The translations under genes were made by a program, and so were the position numbers. Below the pieces are notes generated by a model, which searched no databases, was not told where the DNA came from, and saw nothing but the letters and a program-made list of their open reading frames with translations. A stretch of DNA of 64,000 nucleotides from Roseibium salinum (GTDB lineage Bacteria; Pseudomonadota; Alphaproteobacteria; Rhizobiales; Stappiaceae), in contig NZ_JAPEVI010000003.1 in the NCBI RefSeq assembly GCF_026240905.1, positions 744,001 to 808,000 on the forward strand, given 5' to 3'. Shown here piece by piece: positions 1 through 7,755 of this stretch. Every line of letters begins with the position of its first letter. Within the stretch, counting starts at the first letter, position 1.

Positions 1-2
1 CG

Positions 3-86
3 GTTCTGATCGGCGTGGGATCTGTGTTCCGGGCGGAGGCCGTCAGGTCACAGGACGGACAGGCTGATCTGGCCGTGAATTTCTGA
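3..86 (+). CDS. Possible 3' end of a gene entering from the left edge
   Basis: The reading frame is open from base 3 to a TGA at 84-86 and encodes about 27 residues with plausible composition (VLIGVGSVFRAEAV then QDGQADLAVNF). No start or family signature lies inside the window, so this is only a possible C-terminal tail of an upstream protein. It could also be chance. Confidence 0.25.
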   Translation, partial: VLIGVGSVFRAEAVRSQDGQADLAVNF

Positions 87-100
87 CGAGGCGGGACATG

Positions 101-157
101 GTGTAACGCGCAAGAACGGATGGTACTGACGGCAATTCCGGGATTACTAGGATTAGC
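101..157 (+). repeat. Decayed dispersed repeat, copy 1
   Basis: This 57-base stretch matches 21632-21689 in the same orientation. The first 23 bases, beginning GTGTAACGCGCAAGAACGG, are identical. The blocks ATTCCGGGATT and GGATTAGC also match, with substitutions and one gap between them. A shorter related unit lies at 21738-21770. I do not recognise the element. The copies flank the 21.5 kb that hold the transporters and the catabolic cluster. Confidence 0.6.
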
Positions 158-329
158 CGATGATACGACGCCAAGATGTTGTACCAGAACGCCATGAAAT
201 CCATGGGATTGTGCCCGTTAAATGCGGAGGCAGCCCAACTGATCCTGCAAATAATGTGTATTTACCTTGCGGAACCCATCGGTCCGAGGTGACACCTTGG
301 TGGAACCGTTTGCAAAGGGATTTGAAGCG

Positions 330-716
330 ATGATTGGTTTCGACGTTATTCGCAAGAAACGTCCTGTTGAGAACGCCGGAGAGGTGTCAGATATTTGGCC
401 AGAACTTGGGAAAGACTTTGAACTTAACCAATTTTATCGGCGCTATTCTAGTGCTGAAGGTTGGTTGGGCGAAGGATACCTTGCTGTCTGGACACAACAA
501 GAAGTATCGAACTTAAGAGAGCCAAATCTCGTAGCATACCCTGAAAAGTACCATTTTTTTGCGTCAGACGGTGGAGGGACGCAATTCGGATTTTTGGTGG
601 AAGATGGTGAGATTTCGTTTGTATCCGCTCCCGATATTGGCGGAGAAGATGATATCCGCATCTTCGGGAATTGGCAGGATTTCCTCAAAGCGGTTGAACT
701 CGGTGACTACATATAA
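330..716 (+). CDS. SUKH (SMI1/KNR4)-like protein, orphan immunity candidate
   Basis: The protein is about 128 residues if the ATG at 330 is used. A TTG at 267 would add 21 poorly patterned residues. It has the look of the SMI1/KNR4 superfamily: an N-terminal FYRRYSSAEGWLGEGYLAVW segment, a central acidic and aromatic part, FASDGGGTQFGFL, and a C-terminal GNWQDFLKAV helix. SUKH proteins are common immunity proteins of polymorphic toxins and also occur alone. No toxin gene is visible beside it, because the left edge cuts the context. The family call is moderate; the immunity role is inference. Confidence 0.6.
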   Translation: MIGFDVIRKKRPVENAGEVSDIWPELGKDFELNQFYRRYSSAEGWLGEGYLAVWTQQEVSNLREPNLVAYPEKYHFFASDGGGTQFGFLVEDGEISFVSAPDIGGEDDIRIFGNWQDFLKAVELGDYI

Positions 717-1062
717 GGTTCGTCCATCACTTGCTCCGCTCGTTTTCCTTGTACTTTTTGTTTTTACTGTGCCGGGAGCAGGTTAGGTGTTGGCTGTGGG
801 TGAATGCCTGGCTCAAATGGGGACTTGGTCAACGTGAGCATCCACCACAATGGGTTGGTGATGGGGTGCAGAGCAAGGTGTCCTACTCCGTTCGCCCCTT
901 TCGTGGTCCATAGGTCCTCGCCTTCCATCGCAAGGGGCCGCTCCGCCCACGACGCCCGAGCAAAGACAGCATTGAATGGCCGCACCAGATTGCCGAACCA
1001 GGCGCGCGTACCGAAAACTTTGCATTGCCAATTGGCCCCGCTTGTCGAGCGTCTTCCGGTTC
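717..1062. other. Gene-poor stretch without a recognisable gene
   Basis: This stretch separates the SUKH-like gene from the convergent deoR remnant. Short open frames exist on both strands, including one on the minus strand continuing past the deoR stop. None has a family signature, a good ribosome binding site or a believable composition. I saw no clear terminator or repeat. Confidence 0.5.
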
Positions 1063-1816
1063 TCAGGTCACGACATCCACACCGGTTTGACGGAAGGCCG
1101 CTATCTGCTCTGCTGCCGCCGCCTTGTTTGTCACCAGCGTGCCGATCTCTCCTGCCTCCCAGGACTGAACCCGGCTGGTTTTGCCAAGCTTGCTCTGGTC
1201 GGCCAGGATCACCGTCTGCGGTGCCTGAGCCGCCATGGCGATGGCGATCTCGGCTTCCTGCAGGTCGTAGAAGAACGCGCCCTTGGTCGGATGCACCGCT
1301 ACCGGGGCGGAGAAGCAAAGGTCGACACGGAAACGGCGGATCTCGGACAGGGTGAGTTCCCCCACCGTCGCCGGGACGTCGGCGGCCATCCGGCCGCCGA
1401 GCAGCAGGACATCCTTGCCGGCCCCTTGAAGCGTGCTCGCGATATCCAGGGAGTTGGTGATCACTGACAGGCCCGACAGTTTGACCAGCTCCCGTGCAAA
1501 TATGGCCGTGGTGGTGCCGGCATCCACCAGGATCGTCTGCCCGGGCTGGATCAGCCCGGCGGCCTTGCGGGCAATCTCGGACTTGGCGCGAGATCTGCGT
1601 CGTCATCCGCTGGCGGAAAGGCTCCTCCGAACGCGGTTCGGGCAGAACCGCACCGCCATGCACGCGGCTGACCTGTCCTGCCTCCTCGAGGTCCAGCAGG
1701 TCGCGGCGCACCGTCTCGCGAGAGACGTTCAGCATCTGCGCCAGGTCGTTGGCGCTCACCTGCTGGTTCGCGCTCAGCATGGACAGGATGAGCCGGTGAC
1801 GTTCCTTTGCCCACAT
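1063..1816 (-). pseudogene. DeoR-family transcriptional regulator, frameshifted
   Basis: The N-terminal part starts at the ATG ending at 1816 and carries a full DeoR helix-turn-helix: ANDLAQMLNVSRETVRRDLL followed by EEAGQVSRVHGGA. The effector domain (LVDAGTTTAIFARELV, ITNSLDIA, LLGGR, ILADQSKLGK) is complete but sits in another frame and ends at 1063. The frames meet near 1583-1593, inside a GCGC-rich stretch. Removal of two bases, or gain of one, would explain the break, since the span is 754 nt. DeoR proteins are usually about 250 residues and repress sugar-phosphate genes. The start overlaps the permease stop (TGATG), so it belonged to the ABC operon. Either it is a pseudogene or the sequence has an error here. 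Confidence 0.8.
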
Positions 1817-3498
1817 CAGGCAGGCTCCTTGATCCGGTTGCGTCGTCCCATCAATGCCAGCGTTCCCTTCATGCTCAGCAGGGCCAGGCTGACGACCGCC
1901 ATCACGCAGGTGGAAAAGGCCGCCGCCTGGGAGGTCAGACCGGCATCGTCCAGCCGCATGATGGTGACTGCCGCGACGCTCAAGTCCGGGGTGGTGAGGA
2001 AGACGACCGCCGACAGCGTCACCATGGACCGCATGAAGAGGAAGAAGAAAACCGAGACGAGCATGGGCGCGATGAAGGGCGCGACGATATCGACGGCTGT
2101 CCGGGCCAGGCCTGCGCCAAGGCTGGCCGCCGCTTCTTCGAGCGCCTGGGGCAACTGGCGAAAGCCGGTCATCACCGTCAGAAAGCTCTGCGTGTGATAG
2201 TGGTAGAAGTTGACGATCGCGATGAGGGCGGCCGTGCCATAGAGAAGGTAGAGCGGTGTCGCCGTTGAATTGAAAGTCAGGATATAGGCGAGCCCCAGCA
2301 CCATCCCGGGCACGGCGGCCGGCATGGCGGCCAGCATCTGGATGGGCTGGGCGGCACTGCGCGGAAGCCGGCGGAGCCCCAGGCACAGGAGGAAGACGGC
2401 CAGAGTGCCTCCCGACGCCGCCATGAGCGATATCACGATGGTCATCCAGAGCGAGGAATAGCCACCGGCCAGCGTGATGTCGTAGTGTTTGAACGACAGC
2501 GTCATGTTGTAAGGCCAGAGGGTGACGAAGCTTGCATAGACGACGATGCCGATAACCGCGACGATACCCGCGCAGATCAGCAGCGACAGGGACGCCATGA
2601 TCAGGTCGCGCACTGGTGCAAAGGACGGCCGATATGGCACCTGACCGGCCGGCTGTCCGATCTGTTGCCGTTTCATCGCCTGGCGCTCGATGGCGTAGGA
2701 AACCACGGTCGGCAGCAACAGCATGATGCCGACCACTGCGCCCATGTTGAAGTTCCGCTGACCGACTACCTGGGAGTAGATTTCGGTCGCTAGGACCGAG
2801 TAGTCCCCGCCGATCACCGCGGCGTTGCCGAAATCGGTGATCGTGATTGTGAAGCAGACGAAGGCCGCGTTCAGGATCCCGAAGCGCGCGGCGGGAAGGG
2901 TCAGGTCGCGAAACTGGCGTGACGGCGAGGCGCCCATGACTTCCGCCGCTTCGTAAACGCGCGCGTCCAGCAGGACCAGCGCCGCACCGATGATCATCAC
3001 CGCCTGCGGCAGAGCATAGAGAGTGTTGGCGATCAGCAAACCCCAGAAGCCGTAGATTTCGATCTCGACACCCAGGGCACGGCTGATGACGCCGTTGCGC
3101 CCCAGAAGGAATATCAGCCCGAGCGCCTGCACCAGGGAGGGTGCGAGCAGCGGCAGGACGATCACACTGCGGATCAGCCACTTGCCCCGGAAAGCGCAGC
3201 GATAGAGCCCGTGCGCGATGATGAAACCCAGGAAGACGCTGAGGGCCGTGGTGGCGCCGCCCATGATCAGGGAATGTTCGGTCGCGCGCCAGAATCCCGC
3301 CGAACCCAGAACCCGCGTGTAGTTGTCGAGCCCGTAGCCGTCGTCAACCGTCAAGGAGCGCAGGAACACGATCACCATCGGGTAGAGGAAGAAGAGGACG
3401 AGCCCAAGCAGCGGCAGCCCGACGCAGACAAGCGTCAGCAACCGGTCCGCATCAGGTTGTCTGCGCGCAGACGTGGTCATCGGCTCCACACCGCTCAT
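1816..3498 (-). CDS. ABC transporter fused permease, Fe(III)/phosphonate/sugar-phosphate type
   Basis: This inner-membrane protein of 560 residues has about 12 hydrophobic segments and two permease modules. Each module carries an EAA loop, EAAEVMGASPSRQF near residue 183 and EEAAASLGAGLART near 454. One polypeptide therefore supplies both halves of the channel, as in FbpB, ThiP and the PhnU2 family annotated for 2-aminoethylphosphonate. The gene overlaps the ATPase gene by ATGA and the deoR remnant by one base, so the four genes form one operon. Substrate is not settled by sequence. The nearby DeoR and phosphatase favour an organophosphate such as a sugar phosphate (AfuABC-like) or 2-aminoethylphosphonate over iron. 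Confidence 0.85.
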   Translation of the reverse strand: MSGVEPMTTSARRQPDADRLLTLVCVGLPLLGLVLFFLYPMVIVFLRSLTVDDGYGLDNYTRVLGSAGFWRATEHSLIMGGATTALSVFLGFIIAHGLYRCAFRGKWLIRSVIVLPLLAPSLVQALGLIFLLGRNGVISRALGVEIEIYGFWGLLIANTLYALPQAVMIIGAALVLLDARVYEAAEVMGASPSRQFRDLTLPAARFGILNAAFVCFTITITDFGNAAVIGGDYSVLATEIYSQVVGQRNFNMGAVVGIMLLLPTVVSYAIERQAMKRQQIGQPAGQVPYRPSFAPVRDLIMASLSLLICAGIVAVIGIVVYASFVTLWPYNMTLSFKHYDITLAGGYSSLWMTIVISLMAASGGTLAVFLLCLGLRRLPRSAAQPIQMLAAMPAAVPGMVLGLAYILTFNSTATPLYLLYGTAALIAIVNFYHYHTQSFLTVMTGFRQLPQALEEAAASLGAGLARTAVDIVAPFIAPMLVSVFFFLFMRSMVTLSAVVFLTTPDLSVAAVTIMRLDDAGLTSQAAAFSTCVMAVVSLALLSMKGTLALMGRRNRIKEPA

Positions 3499-4535
3499 GC
3501 CGCGGTCCCGGCCGGTTGGCGGGCCAGGTCGTCAGCCACCCAGGTACAGGCGTCCGGCGGAATGCTCAGGTTCACGCGCTCGCCCTCGCGACAGGGATTG
3601 CGGCCGTGTGTCTCGACGACCAGCGGGCCGACCGCGCTGTCCACCTCAAGTCGCCGCAGATTGCCGAGGAAACTGATGCTGCGCACGGTGGCATTACCGT
3701 CCCGCGCCGGCGTCAGGCCGATCTGTTCCGGGCGAATGCAGGCAACATGCCCCGCGTCCGCCCCCTCTGGCCGCTTTGCCATCAGATCCGGGAATTCGCG
3801 GCGGATCGGGTCGGTGGGGACGAGATTGCTGATCCCCATGAAGTCCGCGACGAAGCGCGTCGCCGGACGGTGGTAGAGATCTTCCGGCGTCCCGGCCTGC
3901 ACCACGACGCCATGATTCATGCAGATGATCTTGTCCGCCAGCGCCAGTGCCTCTTCCTGGTCGTGTGTCACCATCAGGGTTGGAATGCCGAGCGAGCGCT
4001 GAACATGGCGGATCTCGCTGCGAAGCTCGGCCCGGACCTTTGCGTCCAGCGCCGAAAGGGGTTCGTCCAGCAGCAACACACGCGGATCGACGGCGATCGC
4101 CCGGGCCAGCGCGATCCGCTGCTGCTGTCCACCGGACAGCTGGCCAGGGAAGTTGTCGGCGACCTGCGGCAACTTCACCAGCTCCAGAAGCTCCATCACA
4201 CGCCGTGAGATCTCGGCCCACGGCGTGCCACGGATCTTCAGCCCGTAGCCGATGTTCTCGGCCACTGTCATGTTGGGAAAGAGCGAGTAGGACTGGAACA
4301 CGATCCCGAAGCCCCGCTTTCGTGCGGGAAGGTCCGAAAGCGCCGCACCCTCCAGAAGGATCTCGCCGCCGTTCAGCTCCGATAGCCCCGCGATCAGCCG
4401 CAGGAGCGTCGTCTTCCCGCAGCCGGACGGACCCAGCAGACAGACGAATTCGCCCTGGTCGATCTCGATCGAGACGTTGTCGAGCGCTGTGAAGGACCCG
4501 AAGGTCTTGGTGGCGTTGCGGACGGTCAGATACAC
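3495..4535 (-). CDS. ABC transporter ATP-binding protein (PotA/FbpC/PhnT type)
   Basis: This 346-residue cytoplasmic ATPase powers the adjacent permease. Visible motifs are Walker A GPSGCGKTT at 35-43, Q-loop VFQSYSLFP, signature LSGGQQQR at 133-140, Walker B VLLLDEP near 153 and the H-loop VTHDQEEA. The C-terminal ~110 residues (CIRPEQIGL onward) look like a TOBE/OB regulatory domain typical of importers for iron, polyamine, phosphonate or sugars. It is second in the operon, 84 nt after the binding-protein gene, with a hairpin in the gap that may lower its expression relative to the binding protein. Confidence 0.9.
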   Translation of the reverse strand: MYLTVRNATKTFGSFTALDNVSIEIDQGEFVCLLGPSGCGKTTLLRLIAGLSELNGGEILLEGAALSDLPARKRGFGIVFQSYSLFPNMTVAENIGYGLKIRGTPWAEISRRVMELLELVKLPQVADNFPGQLSGGQQQRIALARAIAVDPRVLLLDEPLSALDAKVRAELRSEIRHVQRSLGIPTLMVTHDQEEALALADKIICMNHGVVVQAGTPEDLYHRPATRFVADFMGISNLVPTDPIRREFPDLMAKRPEGADAGHVACIRPEQIGLTPARDGNATVRSISFLGNLRRLEVDSAVGPLVVETHGRNPCREGERVNLSIPPDACTWVADDLARQPAGTAA

Positions 4536-4561
4536 GGCGGGTCAGGCCTCCTGTCAAAGTG

Positions 4562-4588
4562 GCGCGGGCCTCCAGCGAAGACCCGCGC
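4562..4588 (-). terminator. Hairpin between binding-protein and ATPase genes
   Basis: GCGCGGG at 4562-4568 pairs with CCCGCGC at 4582-4588 around a 13-base loop, with no T-run. Placement after the substrate-binding protein gene fits a partial terminator or mRNA-stabilising element that gives more binding protein than ATPase. Confidence 0.45.
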
Positions 4589-4619
4589 GCAGCTGGTGGC
4601 AGCTCGTGCCGCCCTGGGA

Positions 4620-5627
4620 TCAGCGGCCCAGCTTTTCCTTCCAGGTTTCCTTGACAGCCGTCTGGTCCTTGGCTGCTTTCACAAAGTCTATATCCGCCAG
4701 GACGGTCGATATGTCGGCCGGCAGGCCCGCTTCCTCGGCCGCTTGCGAGGCATCGACACCCGGAACCGTGATCAGCGCCTTGTACTGCTGGTACAGGTCA
4801 ATTGCCTCGTCCGACATCGTCCAGTCGAGGAAGGCCTTCGCCGCCTCCTTGTTGTCGGAGCTGGTCATCAGGCCCGAGGCTTCCAGTTCATAGCCCACGC
4901 CTTCCTCGGGGAAGACCATGGCCAGCGGATAGCCTTCCTCGATGGACTGCATCGCGGTAAATGCCAGGGAGATGCCAACGGTGTATTCGCCGACGCGTGC
5001 GGACTTGCAGGGTTTGGATCCGGACGAGGTATACTGCGCCATGTTGGGATCGATGGCTTCGAGCTGCGCCCAGCCGGCCTCTTCGCCCATGGTTTGCAGA
5101 ACCGCGTTGACGTGCAGATATCCGGTGCCGGAAGAATTCGGGTCGGGCATCAGGACTTCGCCCTTGAAGTCCGGGTTCTCGAGATCCTTCCAGCTCTTGG
5201 GCATCGGAAGGCCCTTTTCCTCAAGCCGTGCCGTGTTCACGCAGAATGCCCCCATGTAGCCGATCGGTGCGAACCACTTGCCGTCTTCACCGCGGAAGGT
5301 GGCAGGCAGGACATCGACGCCCTTGGCCGCGTAGGGTTCCAGCATCTCGAGGATCTGGGGGTCCATCATGGCACTGACGGCCCATCCCCAGATCACGTCG
5401 GCCTGCGGGTTCCCCGCTTCTGCCAGAAGACGCGCGCCCAGCTTGCCCGTGGACAGGCGCAGTACGTTGATTTCGGTTTCGGGCATCGCCTTCTGGGCTG
5501 CCTCGATATATCCCGCGATCTCTTCTTCCTCGAGCGCGGTATAGACGGTGATCACGTCCGCCGACGCGCTTGCCGCCATGCCGAGGGCGGCCAGCGAAGC
5601 CACGGTGAATTTGGTCCAAGTCCTCAT
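4620..5627 (-). CDS. Periplasmic substrate-binding protein of the ABC importer
   Basis: The 335-residue protein begins with a Sec signal peptide (MRTWTKFTVASLAALGMAASASA, cleavage before DVITVY). The mature part has the FbpA/PotD-like type-2 periplasmic binding fold: VYTALEEEEIAGYIEA, NPQADVIWGWAVSAMMDP, a central FKGEVLMPDPNSSGTGYL hinge and C-terminal FLDWTMSDEAIDLYQ. This outline is shared by ferric-iron, 2-aminoethylphosphonate (PhnS2) and sugar-phosphate (AfuA) binders. I do not see the paired tyrosines expected of FbpA-type iron ligands near the C-terminus. A strong AAGGAGAG ribosome binding site precedes the ATG at 5627. It is first in its operon. Confidence 0.88.
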   Translation of the reverse strand: MRTWTKFTVASLAALGMAASASADVITVYTALEEEEIAGYIEAAQKAMPETEINVLRLSTGKLGARLLAEAGNPQADVIWGWAVSAMMDPQILEMLEPYAAKGVDVLPATFRGEDGKWFAPIGYMGAFCVNTARLEEKGLPMPKSWKDLENPDFKGEVLMPDPNSSGTGYLHVNAVLQTMGEEAGWAQLEAIDPNMAQYTSSGSKPCKSARVGEYTVGISLAFTAMQSIEEGYPLAMVFPEEGVGYELEASGLMTSSDNKEAAKAFLDWTMSDEAIDLYQQYKALITVPGVDASQAAEEAGLPADISTVLADIDFVKAAKDQTAVKETWKEKLGR

Positions 5628-5743
5628 TGTCGTCTCTCCTTGTTAGTCCACGCGTTCCTGAGCCATTGCCTGCCCCGGATCGCTGCGGGTCCTCCCGAGA
5701 CCCCTTCTGATTGCCGCGCCCGCTGCTCACGGACTTGGGGATA

Positions 5744-5778
5744 TTTGTGTAGTCTTGCACTTTTGTGGATTTTGTCTA
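5744..5778. promoter_or_regulatory. TTTTGT direct repeats in the divergent promoter region
   Basis: TTTGTGTA (5744), TTTTGTGGA (5761) and TTTTGTCTA (5770) lie in one orientation, with TTTGT cores 18 and 9 bases apart, between the divergent binding-protein and phosphatase genes. DeoR-type repressors often bind tandem direct repeats, so this may be the operator of the linked, now broken, DeoR. That assignment is inference. Confidence 0.35.
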
Positions 5779-5837
5779 CGGTTAATTTTACAGGCCGACC
5801 GCCGCGGCCTGCCAACCCCCGCAGACAAGGAAAATCC

Positions 5838-6626
5838 ATGCAGCGCTCCACGACGCCGCCCGAGACGGAGATGCTGGCGCGTTTTGCCGACGGGCTTGCC
5901 GACGTCACCGACGCCATGGCGATGACCTACTTCCGCAAGCCCTTGGACGTGGAGCAAAAGCCCGATCTCTCCCCGGTCACGCAGGCCGACCGCGCCATCG
6001 AGGCGGCCATGCGTGAAAGCATCGCCCAACGCTTCCCGACCCACGGGATCCTTGGCGAAGAGCACGGGGACGCCCGCCTGGATGCCGACTACGTTTGGGT
6101 GCTCGACCCGATTGACGGCACAAAGAGTTTCGTTTCCGGGATGCCGACCTTCGGCACCCTGATTGCCTGCCTTTTCAACGGGACGCCGGAACTCGGCATC
6201 ATCTCGATACCGCCGACCGGCGAACGCTGGATGGGGCTGCGCGGCAAACCGTCGACACTGAATGGTGCGCTGTGCCGCACCAGCGGCCGGACCCGGCTGG
6301 CCGACGCGATCCTTTATACCACGACGCCCGACACGTTCGACGCGGCGGGAACCGCGCAGTTCGAGGCGCTCTCGCGAAAAGTCGCCATGCGCCGCTTCGG
6401 GGGCGACTGCTACGGCTACGGCCTGCTGGCTTCGGGCCATGTTGATCTGGTTTTCGAAATGAACCTGCATCCCTACGATTACATGGCCCTCGTTCCGGTG
6501 ATCGAGGGTGCGGGAGGCGTGATCAGCGACTGGAAAGGCGAGGCCCTGGGCCTGCATTCGGAGGGCCAGGTTGTCGCCGCGGCCAGCGCTGCCCTGCACG
6601 CAGAGGCTCTGGCTGCTTTGTCCTGA
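5838..6626 (+). CDS. Inositol-monophosphatase family phosphatase, HisN (histidinol-phosphatase)-like
   Basis: The 262-residue protein is a Mg-dependent phosphomonoesterase of the IMPase superfamily. The metal site is visible: E74/E75 in GEEHG, D90 and D93 in VLDPIDGTKSF and D214 in HPYDYMALVPVIEGAGG. The stretches PTFGTLIA, GIISIPPTGERW and RFGGDCYGYG match the HisN-type histidinol-phosphatase subgroup better than SuhB. The start is the ATG at 5838 after AAGGAAAATCC; an upstream open frame has no coding character. It is divergent from the ABC importer, so it may instead dephosphorylate the imported organophosphate. Confidence 0.85.
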   Translation: MQRSTTPPETEMLARFADGLADVTDAMAMTYFRKPLDVEQKPDLSPVTQADRAIEAAMRESIAQRFPTHGILGEEHGDARLDADYVWVLDPIDGTKSFVSGMPTFGTLIACLFNGTPELGIISIPPTGERWMGLRGKPSTLNGALCRTSGRTRLADAILYTTTPDTFDAAGTAQFEALSRKVAMRRFGGDCYGYGLLASGHVDLVFEMNLHPYDYMALVPVIEGAGGVISDWKGEALGLHSEGQVVAAASAALHAEALAALS

Positions 6627-6742
6627 GCCGAGAGAACGTCCTCGACGCGCAACACCTTGTCCGCAGCAGGGATCTTCATTGGCTTGTGCAGCTCAGTCCA
6701 GATGCCCGCCGCTCGGCGAGCATTTCTCCCACGCGTCAAGCA

Positions 6743-6782
6743 AGCGGCTCCAAAAGACCTGATGGTCTTGACCTGAGCCGCT
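6743..6782 (+). terminator. Two-tier hairpin after the phosphatase gene
   Basis: AGCGGCTC (6743-6750) pairs with GAGCCGCT (6775-6782), and inside it AAGACC (6754-6759) pairs with GGTCTT (6764-6769). It lacks a T-run and lies 117 nt after the phosphatase stop, so it may be a terminator or an unrelated structured element. The gap 6627-6948 otherwise holds only the gntR promoter. Confidence 0.45.
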
Positions 6783-6889
6783 GCGATTCCCGCAATGCTC
6801 TCGTGAGAGGTGTTCAGAGAGGGGAATGAAATCCGCAGCCATGTTGCAAGTTATATGACAAAGCACTGATAAACATGGAATAAGAACTG

Positions 6890-6922
6890 ATTGTTGACAA
6901 AAATCTCTTCCGCTCATATTGT
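6890..6922 (+). promoter_or_regulatory. gntR promoter with overlapping GntR-type operator (site 1)
   Basis: A perfect -35 TTGACA (6894-6899) and TATTGT (6917-6922) are separated by 17 bases. Overlapping the -35 is ATTGTTGACAAA (6890-6901), which fits the TNGT-N2/3-ACNA dyad known for FadR-subfamily GntR regulators. The same 12-mer recurs at 12554 and, with one further change, at 21206, so it is probably the site bound by the adjacent regulator. Confidence 0.65.
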
Positions 6923-6948
6923 GATGTGAAAGAAACGAAGAGGTTCCG

Positions 6949-7668
6949 GTGAAATACTCGCCATTTCGCAGACCACCTGCGCGCAGATCCGAGCTGAAAA
7001 GCGGGCCGGAGGCAGAAGAGCGCGTCTTTGCCGTCGTGGTGGACGCCGTTCAGGCTCAACGGCTGCTGCCGGGCGAGCGTCTGGTCGAGCGTGAACTCGC
7101 GGAGGTTGCGCGGGCCAACAGGCAGGCGATTCGCAACGGATTGCTGCGGCTGAAAAATGCAGGGCTGGTGGAAATCAGCAGGAACAAGGGAGCGCGGGTC
7201 GCCCAGTTGACGACAGAGGAGGCAGTTCAGGTCTTCGAAACCCGGATTGTGATCGAGACGGCGCTGCTGGGAAAGTTGGCCCAACGTTACAACGATACCG
7301 TTGCCGCTGCCTTGCAGGACATCGTTCGTGCTGAAGGGGCGGCCTATGATGAAGGGCGGATCCAGGACGCCCGCCATCTCTCGCGCAGCTTTCACATGGA
7401 ATTCGGCCATCACGCCGGCAACCAGTACATGTCGAGGTTTCTCGACGACCTGATTAACTGTCAACCGCTGTTGCTGCCGTTCCGTGATGGAAAGGTATCC
7501 GAGTTTTCCGGCCACGCGCTGCACATCAAGACCCTCGGTGCCCTGGCACGTGGAGACGGCGAAGAGGCGGCGCATTACAACACCGAGTTGTTGAACGCGT
7601 TGCAGGCGGAAATGTTGCGGGACATCAGATCCGCAGAAGTTTCAGGAGGCTCTCCGCCGCCGCCCTGA
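6949..7668 (+). CDS. GntR-family regulator, FadR/FCD subfamily
   Basis: The 239-residue protein starts at GTG 6949 behind a GAAGAGG site. It has an N-terminal winged helix (LLPGERLVERELAEVARANR, IRNGLLRLKNAGLVEISRNKGARVAQL) and an all-helical FCD effector domain with metal-ligand-like residues (FETRIVIETALLG, SRSFHMEFGHHAGN, FSGHALHIKTLGALARGD). FCD regulators sense carboxylate metabolites. It lies 87 nt upstream of the molybdenum hydroxylase operon on the same strand, with a putative operator over its own -35. It is the obvious candidate to control the whole cluster. Confidence 0.9.
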   Translation: MKYSPFRRPPARRSELKSGPEAEERVFAVVVDAVQAQRLLPGERLVERELAEVARANRQAIRNGLLRLKNAGLVEISRNKGARVAQLTTEEAVQVFETRIVIETALLGKLAQRYNDTVAAALQDIVRAEGAAYDEGRIQDARHLSRSFHMEFGHHAGNQYMSRFLDDLINCQPLLLPFRDGKVSEFSGHALHIKTLGALARGDGEEAAHYNTELLNALQAEMLRDIRSAEVSGGSPPPP

Positions 7669-7755
7669 ATGCGATAACCTTACTGGCGTAGCCCCCTTTG
7701 GATAAGCGGCCGTGTTTTCAACCGCGCGCCATGTGCGCAAGCCAAGGGAGCAATC

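Noticed and set aside
764..3181. 805-codon minus-strand open frame across deoR and the permease gene
   Set aside because: Only the part encoding the DeoR N-terminal domain is real. The rest is an off-frame reading of the permease and of the deoR remnant.
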